Source: Rubrobacter calidifluminis
GTDB lineage: Bacteria; Actinomycetota; Rubrobacteria; Rubrobacterales; Rubrobacteraceae
Assembly (NCBI RefSeq): GCF_028617075.1
Contig: NZ_JAQKGV010000013.1
Location: 1-64,000 of the forward strand
Length of the DNA: 64,000 nucleotides
Direction: 5' to 3'
Part shown: piece after piece, positions 41,388 to 51,083 of the stretch
Position numbering within the stretch: position 1 is the first letter of the stretch
How the letters are laid out: every line of letters begins with the position of its first letter
Position numbers and translations under genes: made by a program
The notes under the pieces: generated by a model
The model's input: the letters and a program-made list of their open reading frames with translations, nothing else
Told to the model about the DNA's origin: nothing
The model's database searches: none

Positions 41388-41891
41388 GTGCTCGTGGAGC
41401 TCGTTACGCCGAGGCTCGTTCTCAGGGAGTTCTCGCCGCAGGAGCTGGATACGCTCGCGCGCCTCGATGCCGAGGAGACGACCCGCGGTTTCGGTTGGGC
41501 GGGGGGCGTTGATCGCGACGGCGTGGCGGCGGCCCTCGAGAGGTGGCTGGGTCTCTATCCTCGCGGTCTCGGGCAGCTCGCGATGGTCCACCGCGAGGAC
41601 GGCGCGCTCATCGGGCACTGCGGGCTCGAACCGGCGGACGGCGGGCGTATCCTGCTCTCTTACGCGCTCTCGAAGGAGTACTGGTGCATGGGCCTCGCCC
41701 CCGAGGCCTGCCGGGAGGTGCTGCGATACGGCTTCGAAGAGCTCGGGCTCGAGGAGATCTGGAGCCACACCGGTGCGCGCCGGCGTGCCTGGAGGGGGAT
41801 GATGGAGCGGCTCGGGATGGAGCTGCGCGAGGAGTTCGGGGGGATGGTCCGGTACGCCGTGCTTCGGGAACGTTTCCGGGAGGCATCGTAA
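41388..41891 (+). CDS. GNAT-family N-acetyltransferase (RimJ/RimL type)
   Basis: Protein of 167 aa from GTG 41388 (GGAGGAGGTG). RimJ-like pattern: TPRLVLREFSPQELDTLARL, GHCGLEPADGGRILLSYAL, then the acetyl-CoA loop YWCMGLAPEACREVLRYGFEEL and a final LERLGM-like turn (MERLGMELRE). It starts directly after the CDF gene. Acceptor unknown. Confidence 0.88.
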   Translation: MLVELVTPRLVLREFSPQELDTLARLDAEETTRGFGWAGGVDRDGVAAALERWLGLYPRGLGQLAMVHREDGALIGHCGLEPADGGRILLSYALSKEYWCMGLAPEACREVLRYGFEELGLEEIWSHTGARRRAWRGMMERLGMELREEFGGMVRYAVLRERFREAS

Positions 41892-41944
41892 TCTTCCCCG
41901 TGAGACGCCTGTCCCGTCGGCCTGGTTGTGGCAATATCTCGGTG

Positions 41945-42760
41945 ATGGGATTGGAGGAGAGCAGACCGGGGTCCGAGAGCGCGGCCTTCGCCGGGAAGGT
42001 AGGGGGTAGGTTCTGGGATGTCGACGTGGTGCGGGGGATCGCCATGGTCCTGGTCGCCACCTACCATTTCGTCTACGATCTGGACTTCCTCGCCGGCTAT
42101 CCCGTGAACGCGGTGGGCATGTTCTGGGGCAACTTCGCAGATACGAGCGCCTTCATGTTCGTGTTTCTGGCCGGGCTCTCGCTCGCCTTGAGCCACCAGA
42201 GGGCGCGCATGAAGGTGGGACCGGAGGCGAACCTCTTCCCGAAGTATCTGCGGCGGGGCCTGAGGATCTTCGGCTACGGCATGGGCATAACGGTGGTCTT
42301 CTGGGTGCTGAAAGCAGGGGTCGTCATCTTCGGCATCCTGCACATGCTCGGGGTCTCTATCATCTTGGCCTATCCCTTTCTGCGGCGGCGCTGGACGAAC
42401 CTGTTCTTCGGGCTCTCGGTGGTCGCGGCTGGAGCCTTCATACAGGCCGACCAGAACTCTTTCGTACTGCCGGGGGTCTGGGGGTTTCTGCTCGCCCCCT
42501 TCGGGGTCTTCCCCGCCGGGGTGTACATGGCAGATTACAGGGCGCTGCTGCCGTGGTTCGGGGTGGTGTTGCTCGGGCTTTTCGTCGGCAACACGTTCTA
42601 CCTGCGGCGGCGAGACGTGAAGCCTCTCGGGCAGGCGCCGCGTCCGATGCGCCCGCTCGCCTTTGTCGGGCGGCACACCCTTTTTATCTACCTGATCCAC
42701 CAGCCAATACTCATAGCTTTGCTGTGGGCTTTCGGGGTCGTGAACCCGTCCGCTCTGTAA
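41945..42760 (+). CDS. DUF1624 / heparan-alpha-glucosaminide N-acetyltransferase-like membrane protein
   Basis: Protein of 271 aa with about eight helices. Family start FWDVDVVRGIAMVLVATYHFVYDLDF, with catalytic-type His in TYHF, followed by FMFVFLAGLSLALSH, FGILHMLGVSIILAYPFL and the terminal RHTLFIYLIHQPILIALLW. Related proteins transfer acyl groups across the membrane to sugars. The bacterial substrate is not known. Confidence 0.88.
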   Translation: MGLEESRPGSESAAFAGKVGGRFWDVDVVRGIAMVLVATYHFVYDLDFLAGYPVNAVGMFWGNFADTSAFMFVFLAGLSLALSHQRARMKVGPEANLFPKYLRRGLRIFGYGMGITVVFWVLKAGVVIFGILHMLGVSIILAYPFLRRRWTNLFFGLSVVAAGAFIQADQNSFVLPGVWGFLLAPFGVFPAGVYMADYRALLPWFGVVLLGLFVGNTFYLRRRDVKPLGQAPRPMRPLAFVGRHTLFIYLIHQPILIALLWAFGVVNPSAL

Positions 42761-42835
42761 AAAGGCGCCGGCGTGAGCGGCTGGTGAGGTAAACTTTTGA
42801 TGTGATGGCGGCTCTCGTGACATTTCCGGGAGGCG

Positions 42836-43237
42836 GTGAGTCTTAAGATGCCCTCGCCGAGGCTCACCGGGGCCGGGCTGCTGTTTATCCTGATCGCCGG
42901 ACTGAGCTGCCTGTTTGGTGTCTTCCCACAGGTGGTTCGCCCCGGGGACGGGATCTACCAGGCCTCAGGCCAGCAGGCCTCGGCGCACGTTCAGGACCAC
43001 GCCAGGCTCGGTGTGGTTCGGGGGGAGGAGCCTGGCGAACAGGGGCTGCTGCAGAACCTTGGGTTGCTCGCGACGCTGCTCTCGCTCTCCTTCTGCACCG
43101 CGCTGAGCCTACTGCTGGGGAGGGTGATCAGGTGCGCCTGCCCCGCGCGAGCGCCGGTCCGTGCTTGCCCCCCGACCCTCAGAGCTTCCCCCGCCTGCGG
43201 GCCGTCGCTGCCATCTCTCCAGGTGTTCAGGCTGTAA
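42836..43237 (+). CDS. Hypothetical two-helix membrane protein in the sortase operon
   Basis: Protein of 133 aa from GTG 42836 (GGGAGG upstream). Helix 1 is LTGAGLLFILIAGLSCLFGVF, helix 2 NLGLLATLLSLSFCTALSLLLG; the tail is Cys/Pro-rich (RCACPARAPVRACPP). No family recognised. It lies 56 bp before the plus-strand sortase and may be its partner or substrate, though no LPXTG-like motif is seen. Confidence 0.55.
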   Translation: MSLKMPSPRLTGAGLLFILIAGLSCLFGVFPQVVRPGDGIYQASGQQASAHVQDHARLGVVRGEEPGEQGLLQNLGLLATLLSLSFCTALSLLLGRVIRCACPARAPVRACPPTLRASPACGPSLPSLQVFRL

Positions 43238-43293
43238 CTCCCAACCCTCGAAGGGAGGGTTTCCTGGCACCTGGACAGATGGAGGTGTACCCG

Positions 43294-43965
43294 ATGAGCA
43301 TCAAGAGAATAGTACTGCAGGCCTTGAGCGTGGTGCTGATCCTGGCCGGCGTGGGATTGCTCGGTTTCAATTTCTTCGGGACGCAGGTCACCGCCGGAGG
43401 GGTGGTCGAACAGCACCGCGGGGGCCACTTCAGCATACCGCTGGTGCGCCCGAAGGACAGACCATCCGGCGGCACGCTTCCCGGCATCAGGGTGCCTGAA
43501 GACAAGACCTTGCACCTGACGATCCCAGCGATGAGCCGGGTGAGGGACGCAGTGGTGCCCACGGCGCGCAGCACCAATGGACAGGCCCTGAACAACCACG
43601 TGGCCATCCACATAAAGGGGACGGGCTTCCCCTGGCAGAAGGGGGCCAACGTCTACATCGCTGGCCACCGCCTCGGCTACGTGGGCACAAGGAGCCTGCT
43701 CGCCTTCTACGACCTGAACAACCTGAAGAAGGGCGACATAGTCTACGTGACCGATGCCAACGGCAACAGGTACATCTACAGGGTCTACAGGAAGTTCGCC
43801 GTCTATCCCACCGAGACCTGGGTCACCCGGCCCGTCAGGGGAAAGAGCATACTCACCCTGCAGAGCTGTACTCTCCCCAACTATACTGAGCGTCTGATCG
43901 TTCGGGCGCAGCTTATCCGGACGGTAAGGTCCCAGGATACCCACGCGGAAGACAGCGCCGCCTGA
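43294..43965 (+). CDS. Class D/E-type sortase
   Basis: Protein of 223 aa from ATG 43294 (GGAGGTG 6 nt upstream). One N-terminal helix (VLQALSVVLILAGVGLLGF), then the sortase beta-barrel: LHLTIPAM, ANVYIAGHRLGYVGT with the catalytic His, KKGDIVYV, and SILTLQSCTLPNYTERLIVRAQL with Cys and Arg. Sortases join sorting-signal proteins to the cell wall. It is convergent with a second sortase 13 bp away. Confidence 0.92.
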   Translation: MSIKRIVLQALSVVLILAGVGLLGFNFFGTQVTAGGVVEQHRGGHFSIPLVRPKDRPSGGTLPGIRVPEDKTLHLTIPAMSRVRDAVVPTARSTNGQALNNHVAIHIKGTGFPWQKGANVYIAGHRLGYVGTRSLLAFYDLNNLKKGDIVYVTDANGNRYIYRVYRKFAVYPTETWVTRPVRGKSILTLQSCTLPNYTERLIVRAQLIRTVRSQDTHAEDSAA

Positions 43966-43978
43966 TGGCGTCACTCGA

Positions 43979-44881
43979 TCATGAGGAGCCCGGTTCTATC
44001 GCCACCCGCTCACCCTGCACCAGCAGGCGGTCCAGGTTCGGCGAGTCATTGTACATCTCCGGGCCTATCGACCACCAGTCGTTGAGCGAGGTGATGCAGG
44101 TCTGCAGCGTTACCAGGTTCTTTCCGGAGACAGGGTAGGTATAGCGGGTGTCGTAGGGGCCGACGGCGAAGACGCGCGTCACCCGGTAGATGTAGCGGGT
44201 GCCGTTGGAATCGGTGAGGATGATCTCATCCCCCGGCTGCATGGAGGGAAGGTTGTAGAACTGGTAGTAGCTCTGGGTCCCGGCATAACCGAGCCTGTGT
44301 CCGATTATGTAGGTGTTGGCGCACGGTTGCCAGGGGAACCCCGTGGGGGGCAGCTTTATGGCTCCCTGGTTCAGTGCCGCCGCGGAGTTGCTGTTCGTCA
44401 CGGTGTCCCCGTAGATCCCCAGCTTCGGGACTGTCAGGTAGAGGGCGTCGTTCGGGGGCTTGGGCGGCGTGGGACCACAGGCGGAACGCCGTGGCGTCCG
44501 GGCCTCTTTCCTGTCGGTATGCTGGGAGTGGTTTTTGCCGGATCTCTTGCTTGCTCCCTGTTTGTTTGTTCCGACTTTTTCTCCGGTCTTTTTTAACCGG
44601 GTTCCAGAGGTCTTGGCGGGTGGGTTGGCTCTGGCGCCCTCCTCCCGCACGGTGCTGGAGTGAGACCGGCTCGCGTCCTTACCGGTGGTTTTGGCGTCTG
44701 CGCCACTACCGCGGGCCACCTGCAGGGAAGATCCTGCCCCGCCGCGATCCGGTGCGTTCAGACCGAAGGCGACGACCCCGGCGGCCGCGATGATGATCAG
44801 AACCAACAACAGGCCGAGGGCTGTCCTGCGGTGTCGCCTTCTCCCGGTAAAGATGCGACGCTCTCTCCTTCTACCATGCAT
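43979..44881 (-). CDS. Class D/E-type sortase with long low-complexity stalk
   Basis: Protein of 300 aa. Basic N terminus, one helix ([21 protein letters not shown]), then a Lys/Ser/Thr/Gly-rich linker of about 95 residues. The catalytic barrel follows: [26 protein letters not shown] (His), [24 protein letters not shown] (Cys) and [11 protein letters not shown] (Arg). The start ATG 44881 lacks a clear ribosome site. The long stalk would place the enzyme far from the membrane. Confidence 0.9.
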   Translation of the reverse strand: MHGRRRERRIFTGRRRHRRTALGLLLVLIIIAAAGVVAFGLNAPDRGGAGSSLQVARGSGADAKTTGKDASRSHSSTVREEGARANPPAKTSGTRLKKTGEKVGTNKQGASKRSGKNHSQHTDRKEARTPRRSACGPTPPKPPNDALYLTVPKLGIYGDTVTNSNSAAALNQGAIKLPPTGFPWQPCANTYIIGHRLGYAGTQSYYQFYNLPSMQPGDEIILTDSNGTRYIYRVTRVFAVGPYDTRYTYPVSGKNLVTLQTCITSLNDWWSIGPEMYNDSPNLDRLLVQGERVAIEPGSS

Positions 44882-45068
44882 GCAAAAAATTCTATCCCGA
44901 CCGGCGAAGCGACTGCAAGCCGGCTCCCGGGGATCAGGTTCGGAAAGAAGATCACATCCGGGTGCCTGCCTGCGGCATAAAATGTCCTCCGGCGCGGGCC
45001 GTGGCGTTCCGCGCTGGTGGATTTTCACCGGATATTTGTTGGACTTGGCGTACAGAAGGAGCGAGGCT

Positions 45069-46139
45069 TTGAGCAGTCTGTTTTCACCACTCGAGATAAG
45101 AGGGGTCCGCTTCGTAAACAGGATATTCGTCTCCCCGATGTGCCAGTATTCGGCGGAGGACGGGATGCCGGGAGAGTGGCATCTCGTGCACCTGGGGTCG
45201 CGGGCCGTGGGGGGCGCGGCGCTGGTGATCGCAGAGGCCACGGCCGTGAGCCCGGAGGGTCGTATAAGCCCGTGGGATACGGGGATGTGGTCCGACGAGC
45301 ACGCGCGCTCCTTCTCCCGCATAACCCGCTTCATCTCCGAGCAAGGTGCTGTTCCCGGGATACAGCTCGGACACGCCGGGCGCAAGGCCTCAACCGAGAC
45401 TCCATGGCGGGGTGGATGCCCCATCCCACAGGAGGAGGGTGGATGGCAGCCCGTGGCGCCGAGCCCTCTGCCCTTCGCGGAGGGTTATCCGGTGCCGCGG
45501 GAGATGACGCGGGAGGACATCGAGCGCATCGTGGAGTCATTCGCACTCGCGGCCAGGTGGAGCCTGCAGGCGGGTTTCAGGGTCGTGGAGCTACACATGG
45601 CGCACGGCTACCTGCTGCACCAGTTCCTCTCCCCGCTCACCAACCGTCGCGAGGACGGGTACGGAGGGTCTTTCGAGAACAGGGTCCGGCTGCCGCTCGA
45701 GGTGGCTGAGGCAGTGCGAGAGGTCTGGCCGGATGAGTTGCCGCTCTTCGTGCGCATCTCGGCTACAGACTGGGTCGAGGGTGGCTGGAGCCTGGAGGAT
45801 TCCGTCAAACTCTCCCGCAGGCTCAAGGAGATTGGGGTTGACCTCGTGGACTGTTCCTCCGGGGGTGTCGTGCCGAACGCGAAGATCGAGGTTCGGCCCG
45901 GTTACCAGGTGCCATTTGCCGAGGTGGTGCGTCGGGAGACGGGCGTGATGACCGGGGCTGTCGGTCTGATAACCGAGCCAGAGCAGGCCGAGGAGATCGT
46001 CGCGGGCGGCAGGGCCGACGCGGTGCTGCTCGCCCGTCAGCTTCTGCGTGACCCCTACTGGCCCCTGCACGCGGCCCGCGCACTCGGCGCCGACGTCCCG
46101 TGGCCTCCCCAGTACGAGCGGGCGAAGCCCCGCGGGTAG
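45069..46139 (+). CDS. NADH:flavin oxidoreductase, old yellow enzyme (YqjM-like)
   Basis: Protein of 356 aa from TTG 45069 (AGAAGGAG 8 nt upstream). FMN barrel motifs: [19 protein letters not shown] with the YqjM-type Cys, [56 protein letters not shown] and [17 protein letters not shown]. Reduces activated C=C bonds of enones or nitro compounds with NAD(P)H. Physiological substrate unknown. Confidence 0.94.
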   Translation: MSSLFSPLEIRGVRFVNRIFVSPMCQYSAEDGMPGEWHLVHLGSRAVGGAALVIAEATAVSPEGRISPWDTGMWSDEHARSFSRITRFISEQGAVPGIQLGHAGRKASTETPWRGGCPIPQEEGGWQPVAPSPLPFAEGYPVPREMTREDIERIVESFALAARWSLQAGFRVVELHMAHGYLLHQFLSPLTNRREDGYGGSFENRVRLPLEVAEAVREVWPDELPLFVRISATDWVEGGWSLEDSVKLSRRLKEIGVDLVDCSSGGVVPNAKIEVRPGYQVPFAEVVRRETGVMTGAVGLITEPEQAEEIVAGGRADAVLLARQLLRDPYWPLHAARALGADVPWPPQYERAKPRG

Positions 46140-46207
46140 CGTATGACCGCACCGGGTGCGACAATCCCGACGTAATGAATGGGATCTCGAATCAGGAGAG
46201 GCTGCAG

Positions 46208-46516
46208 GTGGGTGGAGACGTGGAGCAGAGGAGCGTCCCAGCGTCCGAAAGACGCTTCCTCCCGGCGATCAAGGGTGTGGGTGCGGGTCCGGCCGGGAGG
46301 ATGCTCGTTGCAGGTGCTGCTCTCGCCGCCGGGTTGGCCGTACACAGGCTCGTCGGAAGCTCGGGCAGTACTTCGGCCGCACGTTCAAGGGAGAACACCC
46401 CCCTTAGATGGGCCGGTAAGCCCGATCTTCTCTGGATCAGAGTGGAGGAACACCTCGAGGCCGGGCGTCTGAGTCGCACCGTGGAAGCCCTCGTCGGCTC
46501 CCGTCGTATCCGGTAG
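46208..46516 (+). CDS. Hypothetical small membrane-anchored protein
   Basis: About 102 aa from GTG 46208 (AGGAGAGG 6 nt upstream); ATG 46175 would add 11 residues. One possible helix (GRMLVAGAALAAGLAVHRLV) sits between charged segments; the C terminus is basic (VEALVGSRRIR). Not recognised. Confidence 0.45.
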   Translation: MGGDVEQRSVPASERRFLPAIKGVGAGPAGRMLVAGAALAAGLAVHRLVGSSGSTSAARSRENTPLRWAGKPDLLWIRVEEHLEAGRLSRTVEALVGSRRIR

Positions 46517-46602
46517 ACAGGCCGCGCAGTCCTGCTTGCGTCTCCCGCTGGTTTGTTGCAGAATGAACGACCGGTGGCTGATCAGGCAGGGGGTGTCACG
46601 GG

Positions 46603-48567
46603 ATGATGGGTCTGGTCCGGCGCAGGGCTCCTCTGCGCCTTTTATGCGTGATCTTCGCTGTTGTCGCGGGGGGATGCGTCGTCGGGGGGCTTGCCGGGGC
46701 GCGCCCGGCTGGCACTGGCTACAGGGCCAAAAACGTCTTGATCTTCGTCGCCGACGGCCTGCGCCACGGGTCTGTCAATCCCAAAGACGCCCCAATACTC
46801 TACAGGATACGTCATGAGGGCGTCAATTTCGAGAACAGCCACTCTCTCTTTCCAACCTTCACCACCGCCAACGCCTCGGTCATAGCCACCGGACACTATC
46901 TGGGGGACACCGGGGACTTCAGCAACACCATCTACGCCGGTTTTCCGGTTCCGGGCGCCGGATACAGCGTGTTTCCTTTCCTGGAGAGCGACCCTGTGCT
47001 CGCTGACATGGACCAGCGGTACTCGGGGAATTATCTGAACGAAGAGACACTGCTCGCTGCTGCCCGGAGGGCCGGCTACAGCACGGCGGCGGTCGGCAAG
47101 CTGGGACCAACGCTGATACAGGACGTAACCCAGGGCAATCGCAGGGATGGCAGGGTGCCTCCTCCACGGACCATCGTCGTAGACGACAGCACGGGGCATG
47201 AAGGTGGCGTGCCCCTTTCCTCCCCAGCCCGACGTGCACTCAGGCGGGCGGGCCTTCCGCTCTCTGCTCCGGGACGCGGGGCCAACGGCGATCCGGGCGA
47301 CTACGACACGCCCGGCACGAAGGTGCCCAACACCGCCCAGCAACGCTACTTCGTGGCTGCGACGACCCGGGCGATCCTGCCTCTCTTCAAGCGGCGGGGT
47401 AGGCCGTTCGTGATCGTCTACTGGTCGCGTGATCCCGATGGTACCCAGCACAATCAAGGCGACAGCCTCAACCGGATCAGCCCCGGGATAAACGGCCCGA
47501 CATCCAGGGCTGCCGTCAGAGACGCAGACCATAACTTGCAGCGGATCCTCGACGCACTCCGTAAGCAGGGGCTCGCCCGGAGCACGGACGTCATGGTCAC
47601 CTCGGACCACGGTTTCTCCACGATAAGCCGCTCGGTTGTCGGTCGCGGGGGCGGACGGGTGAAGGATTATGCTTCTTCGCTACTCTATCCCGACGTGAGG
47701 AAAGGCTTTCTCCCTCCGGGCTTTCTCGCCATAGACCTCGCGCACAGGTTCAGGATGCCTCTCTACGACCCGGACCAGGCCAGCTCTGCCCTCGGAGGAA
47801 AGATCATAACCTACGGTCGGGTGCGTCCCGCACTCGGCGATCATCCCGAGTTTGGGAACGGGCTCATCGGGGGGACCGGACGCGCCGTCGGAGGTAGGGT
47901 CGACGCCCGGTTCATGGTCGCAGCGAACGGTGGTTCTGACCTGATCTACGTTCAGTACAGGGACCGGTTGCTTTTGCGCAGGATGGTCGACTTCCTGAGC
48001 CGGCAGGACTACGTGAGCGGCCTCTTCGTCAACGAGCGGGTCTTCGGGCGGGTGCCCGGTGCGCTGCCGCTCGGAGCGATAGGGCTCCAGGGGGCGGCAC
48101 TCACCCCGACGCCTTCGATCGTGGTCAACTTCAGGAGCTTCCTCGCCGGCGGCCGGCCAGATTATCTGGGACAGGTGGAGATCGCGGACACCACCCTGCA
48201 GCAGGGGCAGGGTATGCACGGCTCTTTCGGGCGAGCCGATACCTACAACAACATGGAAGCCATAGGGCCCGATTTTCGGCGGGGGTATGTGGACCGCCTG
48301 CCCGTCTCCAATGCTGATGTCGTCCCCACCGCAGCCCGGATTCTCGGCCTCGATCTCCCGAGCGGGGACGGATCCCTCACCGGCCGGGTGATGCAGGAGG
48401 CCTTCCGGGAGCGTGTGACCCACGCCCCGTACCGGGTCGTGAGGAGGGTTCTGAGGTCCTCCCCGGCTGTGAACGGCGAGAGGACGGTGCTCCGTTACCA
48501 GAGGCTGGGGCGCGTCCGCTACTTCGATGTGGCTGGTTTCCCAGGGAGGACTGTGGGGTTGAGATAG
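46603..48567 (+). CDS. Alkaline phosphatase superfamily protein (phosphodiesterase/sulfatase-like), exported
   Basis: Protein of 654 aa. N-terminal signal peptide/lipobox-like stretch (LLCVIFAVVAGGC). Metal-binding superfamily motifs in order: NVLIFVADGLRHG (Asp), LFPTFTTANASVIATGHYLG with the Thr nucleophile, IVYWSRDPDGTQHNQG (Asp, His), DVMVTSDHGFS (Asp-His) and a late GMHGSFG (His). Such enzymes hydrolyse phosphodiesters, pyrophosphates or phosphonates. Substrate unknown. Confidence 0.88.
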   Translation: MMGLVRRRAPLRLLCVIFAVVAGGCVVGGLAGARPAGTGYRAKNVLIFVADGLRHGSVNPKDAPILYRIRHEGVNFENSHSLFPTFTTANASVIATGHYLGDTGDFSNTIYAGFPVPGAGYSVFPFLESDPVLADMDQRYSGNYLNEETLLAAARRAGYSTAAVGKLGPTLIQDVTQGNRRDGRVPPPRTIVVDDSTGHEGGVPLSSPARRALRRAGLPLSAPGRGANGDPGDYDTPGTKVPNTAQQRYFVAATTRAILPLFKRRGRPFVIVYWSRDPDGTQHNQGDSLNRISPGINGPTSRAAVRDADHNLQRILDALRKQGLARSTDVMVTSDHGFSTISRSVVGRGGGRVKDYASSLLYPDVRKGFLPPGFLAIDLAHRFRMPLYDPDQASSALGGKIITYGRVRPALGDHPEFGNGLIGGTGRAVGGRVDARFMVAANGGSDLIYVQYRDRLLLRRMVDFLSRQDYVSGLFVNERVFGRVPGALPLGAIGLQGAALTPTPSIVVNFRSFLAGGRPDYLGQVEIADTTLQQGQGMHGSFGRADTYNNMEAIGPDFRRGYVDRLPVSNADVVPTAARILGLDLPSGDGSLTGRVMQEAFRERVTHAPYRVVRRVLRSSPAVNGERTVLRYQRLGRVRYFDVAGFPGRTVGLR

Positions 48568-48661
48568 TCATTCAAGGGGTGAAAGGGAGATCAACCGCGG
48601 TCTTCCCGCAGCCTTCTGGTAAGCTCTGCGCAGATGGAGGCGCAGGCGAGGTGATGTTTGG

Positions 48662-49327
48662 ATGTGTGGGAGATACACGCTCAAGACGCCGGTCGAGACG
48701 TTGGTCAGAAGATTCGACCTCTCCGGTCCACTGCCCGGTCTATCACCGAGCTACAACATAGCGCCGTCCCGCAAGGTGGCTGCAGTGGTGCTGCAGGAGG
48801 GTCAGAGACGGCTCGAGATGCTGCGGTGGGGGCTCGTTCCTTCCTGGGCCGATGATCCAGGGATAGGAAACCGTATGATCAACGCCCGCGCGGAGAGCGT
48901 TGCGGAGAAGCCCTCCTATCGCGGCGCTTTCAGGAGCCGCCGTTGCCTCATCCTCGCGGATGGCTTCTACGAGTGGAAGAGAGAGAACAACGGCAGGCAG
49001 CCCTACCACATAAGGATGCGCGACGGCTCCCCGTTTGCCTTCGCCGGGCTGTGGGAGTCTTGGAGCGGCAGAGAGGGCGAGATCCGTTCCTGCACCATCA
49101 TAACCACCGACCCGAACGATCTCCTCGCTCCGATCCATAACCGCATGCCGGTGATACTGGACCCGCAAGACTACGACCTGTGGCTCGATATTTCCGTGCG
49201 CGACCCCGAAGTGCTTCTGCCGCTGCTGGCACCGTATGAGGGTGCGAATCTCGAGGCCTACCCGGTGAGCCGGCTGGTTAACAGCCCGACGAACGACGAC
49301 CCCGCCTGCGTGGAGCCGGTAGGGTAG
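48662..49327 (+). CDS. SOS response-associated peptidase YedK/HMCES family
   Basis: Protein of 221 aa. It begins MCGRYTL with the catalytic Cys2 that forms a thiazolidine crosslink with abasic sites. It retains NIAPSR, MLRWGLVPSWA, MINARAESVAEKPSYRGAF, CLILADGFYEWK and HNRMPVIL with the Glu and His of the family. It protects abasic sites in single-stranded DNA. Length is standard. Confidence 0.95.
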   Translation: MCGRYTLKTPVETLVRRFDLSGPLPGLSPSYNIAPSRKVAAVVLQEGQRRLEMLRWGLVPSWADDPGIGNRMINARAESVAEKPSYRGAFRSRRCLILADGFYEWKRENNGRQPYHIRMRDGSPFAFAGLWESWSGREGEIRSCTIITTDPNDLLAPIHNRMPVILDPQDYDLWLDISVRDPEVLLPLLAPYEGANLEAYPVSRLVNSPTNDDPACVEPVG

Positions 49328-49331
49328 GGTG

Positions 49332-49793
49332 ATGGGTGGGTTCGTAGAGGCTGTCTACGTGGCCCCGCGCGGCAGCGCCCCGATGCGGCGTCTGGCGGAG
49401 GTCCGGGCGATGGCTGGCCGGGGGCTAGCCGGGGACCGCTATTGCGAGGGAAACGGCTACTGGAGCCGTTTCCCGGGCGGCGTTTGCGAGGTCACCCTGA
49501 TCGAGGCTGAGGCCCTGGAAGAGATAGAGCGTGAGTTTGAGATCTCCGTCATGGGGGGCGAGCATCGTCGTAACATCGTGACCCGCGGTATCAGGCTCCT
49601 GGATCTCCGTCGTCGACGCTTCCGGGTGGGGGAGGTGCTGCTCGAGTACGACCGCACACGGCCACCGTGCCGCCACGTGCAGGAGCTCACCGAACCAGGC
49701 ATGACCCGCGCCTTGCGCAGCCGCGGTGGCATCGGTGCCCGCATCCTGGAGGGCGGCGTGATCCGGCAGGGTGATGTCGTAATCCCCCTCTAA
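49332..49793 (+). CDS. MOSC domain protein
   Basis: Protein of 153 aa from ATG 49332 (AGGG 7 nt upstream). MOSC features: VEAVYVAPRGSAPM, AMAGRGLAGDRYCEGNG, EVTLIEAEALEEIE, EHRRNIVTRGIRLLDL and RPPCRHVQELTEPGM with the conserved Cys that may bind molybdenum-cofactor sulfur. It is convergent with an MFS gene, overlapping by 4 nt. Confidence 0.92.
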   Translation: MGGFVEAVYVAPRGSAPMRRLAEVRAMAGRGLAGDRYCEGNGYWSRFPGGVCEVTLIEAEALEEIEREFEISVMGGEHRRNIVTRGIRLLDLRRRRFRVGEVLLEYDRTRPPCRHVQELTEPGMTRALRSRGGIGARILEGGVIRQGDVVIPL

Positions 49794-50986
49794 CCTCCGC
49801 GACTGAGCCTCAGGGAGGCCAACATAAGGAAGAGGGCTGTCACCAGCATCGGGAGTACGATGCCGTAGGCGGCTGATATGCCGGTGTGATCGGAGATGGC
49901 GCCGAGGGCGAAAGGGGCGAGCAGGATCGCTCCGCTGGCTCCCAGGGATAGACGCGCGGTCGTCCGATCGGATTCACCGGGGACGGAGGAGACGCCCGCC
50001 GAGACCGAAAGTGGATATACGCTGCCCATTCCGAGTCCGGTTATGGCCAGACCGGCTAGTGTGGCGGGCCTGCTCCCCGAGAGCCAGAAGAGTGGAAAGC
50101 CCGCGAGCGCCACCGTCAGGGTGATCATGAGCAGGGCCACCACCGGCAGGAAGCGCGCCAGAGCACTTCCGAGGAGCCTTCCGGCTAGCATAGCCGCGGG
50201 GAATACACTCAGAGCCTCCGCCGCCCCCGCGCTGGAGAGTCCGAGCCCGGCTTTCAGGAACGTTGCTCCCCAGTAGGTTATGCACCACTCGATGGCCACG
50301 CCCAGGGAGAGTACCCCCCAACAGGCCCAGAAACGGATTGGTAGGCGGGATCTGCGCTCCCCCGATCGGCGGTGGACCGCACCCCGTTCCCGCGGCGCCC
50401 TCAGCCGGACGCCGGGTGAGAGCAGGACCAGGGCGAGGAGCGGGGGCAGGAACGCCGCCCGCCAGCCGAGTCCCGCGGCTGAGAACACCCCGACCGAGAG
50501 CGAGGCGGCTATCGCGCAGGCACTGGCCGCGGCGTTCGACTCGGTAAGCGCGACCGCCCCGTTGACGGGACCGTGACTGTCGGAAAGTATGGCCTGGGTC
50601 GTGATCAGGAGCAGAGACCCTGAAGTCCCCATCAGGAGGGCCCCGAGTATCGTTCCCGCGGTGGCGGGGCTCGACGCCAGAAGGATGGCACCGACCGCCA
50701 TCCCCGCTCCGCCGCCCCAGAGGCTTGCCCGGCGCCCCCACCACCCGATCGCACGCTCACCGAGCAGACCGATCAGCACCCCACCAGAGGCGAAGGCGCT
50801 GAAGTGCAGGCTGGCCACCGTGTAGCTGAAACCGCGCTCGGTTTTCAGGAACGGCATGATGGGGCCGAGGGAGGTTTCGAGGTAGGCAAAGTATCCCACG
50901 AGGGCGTAGACGACCCACGTCAACCGGTTCCTGACGAAGCCACTCTCCGCCCCTGTCTCTTCTTTCCCTTCTTGGTGTCTTTCCAC
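49790..50986 (-). CDS. MFS transporter
   Basis: Protein of 398 aa with twelve helices; GTG start 50986. MFS loop 2-3 motif GLLGERAIGWWGRRASLWGG, helix 4-5 LLMGTSGSLLLITTQAIL, and second-half SVFPAAMLAGRLLGSALARF. The annotation GxGMGSVYPLSVS is typical of a proton-coupled exporter or sugar-type carrier. Substrate unknown. It is divergent from the VOC gene. Confidence 0.88.
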   Translation of the reverse strand: MERHQEGKEETGAESGFVRNRLTWVVYALVGYFAYLETSLGPIMPFLKTERGFSYTVASLHFSAFASGGVLIGLLGERAIGWWGRRASLWGGGAGMAVGAILLASSPATAGTILGALLMGTSGSLLLITTQAILSDSHGPVNGAVALTESNAAASACAIAASLSVGVFSAAGLGWRAAFLPPLLALVLLSPGVRLRAPRERGAVHRRSGERRSRLPIRFWACWGVLSLGVAIEWCITYWGATFLKAGLGLSSAGAAEALSVFPAAMLAGRLLGSALARFLPVVALLMITLTVALAGFPLFWLSGSRPATLAGLAITGLGMGSVYPLSVSAGVSSVPGESDRTTARLSLGASGAILLAPFALGAISDHTGISAAYGIVLPMLVTALFLMLASLRLSRGG

Positions 50987-51083
50987 GGCGTTAGTGTAGC
51001 CTTATATGGATATGGAAGGAGATATCGCTGCGCGTTCTTTGCCCTGCGCATCAGGGAACTCCGGACGTGTGGAAAGGAGGACG

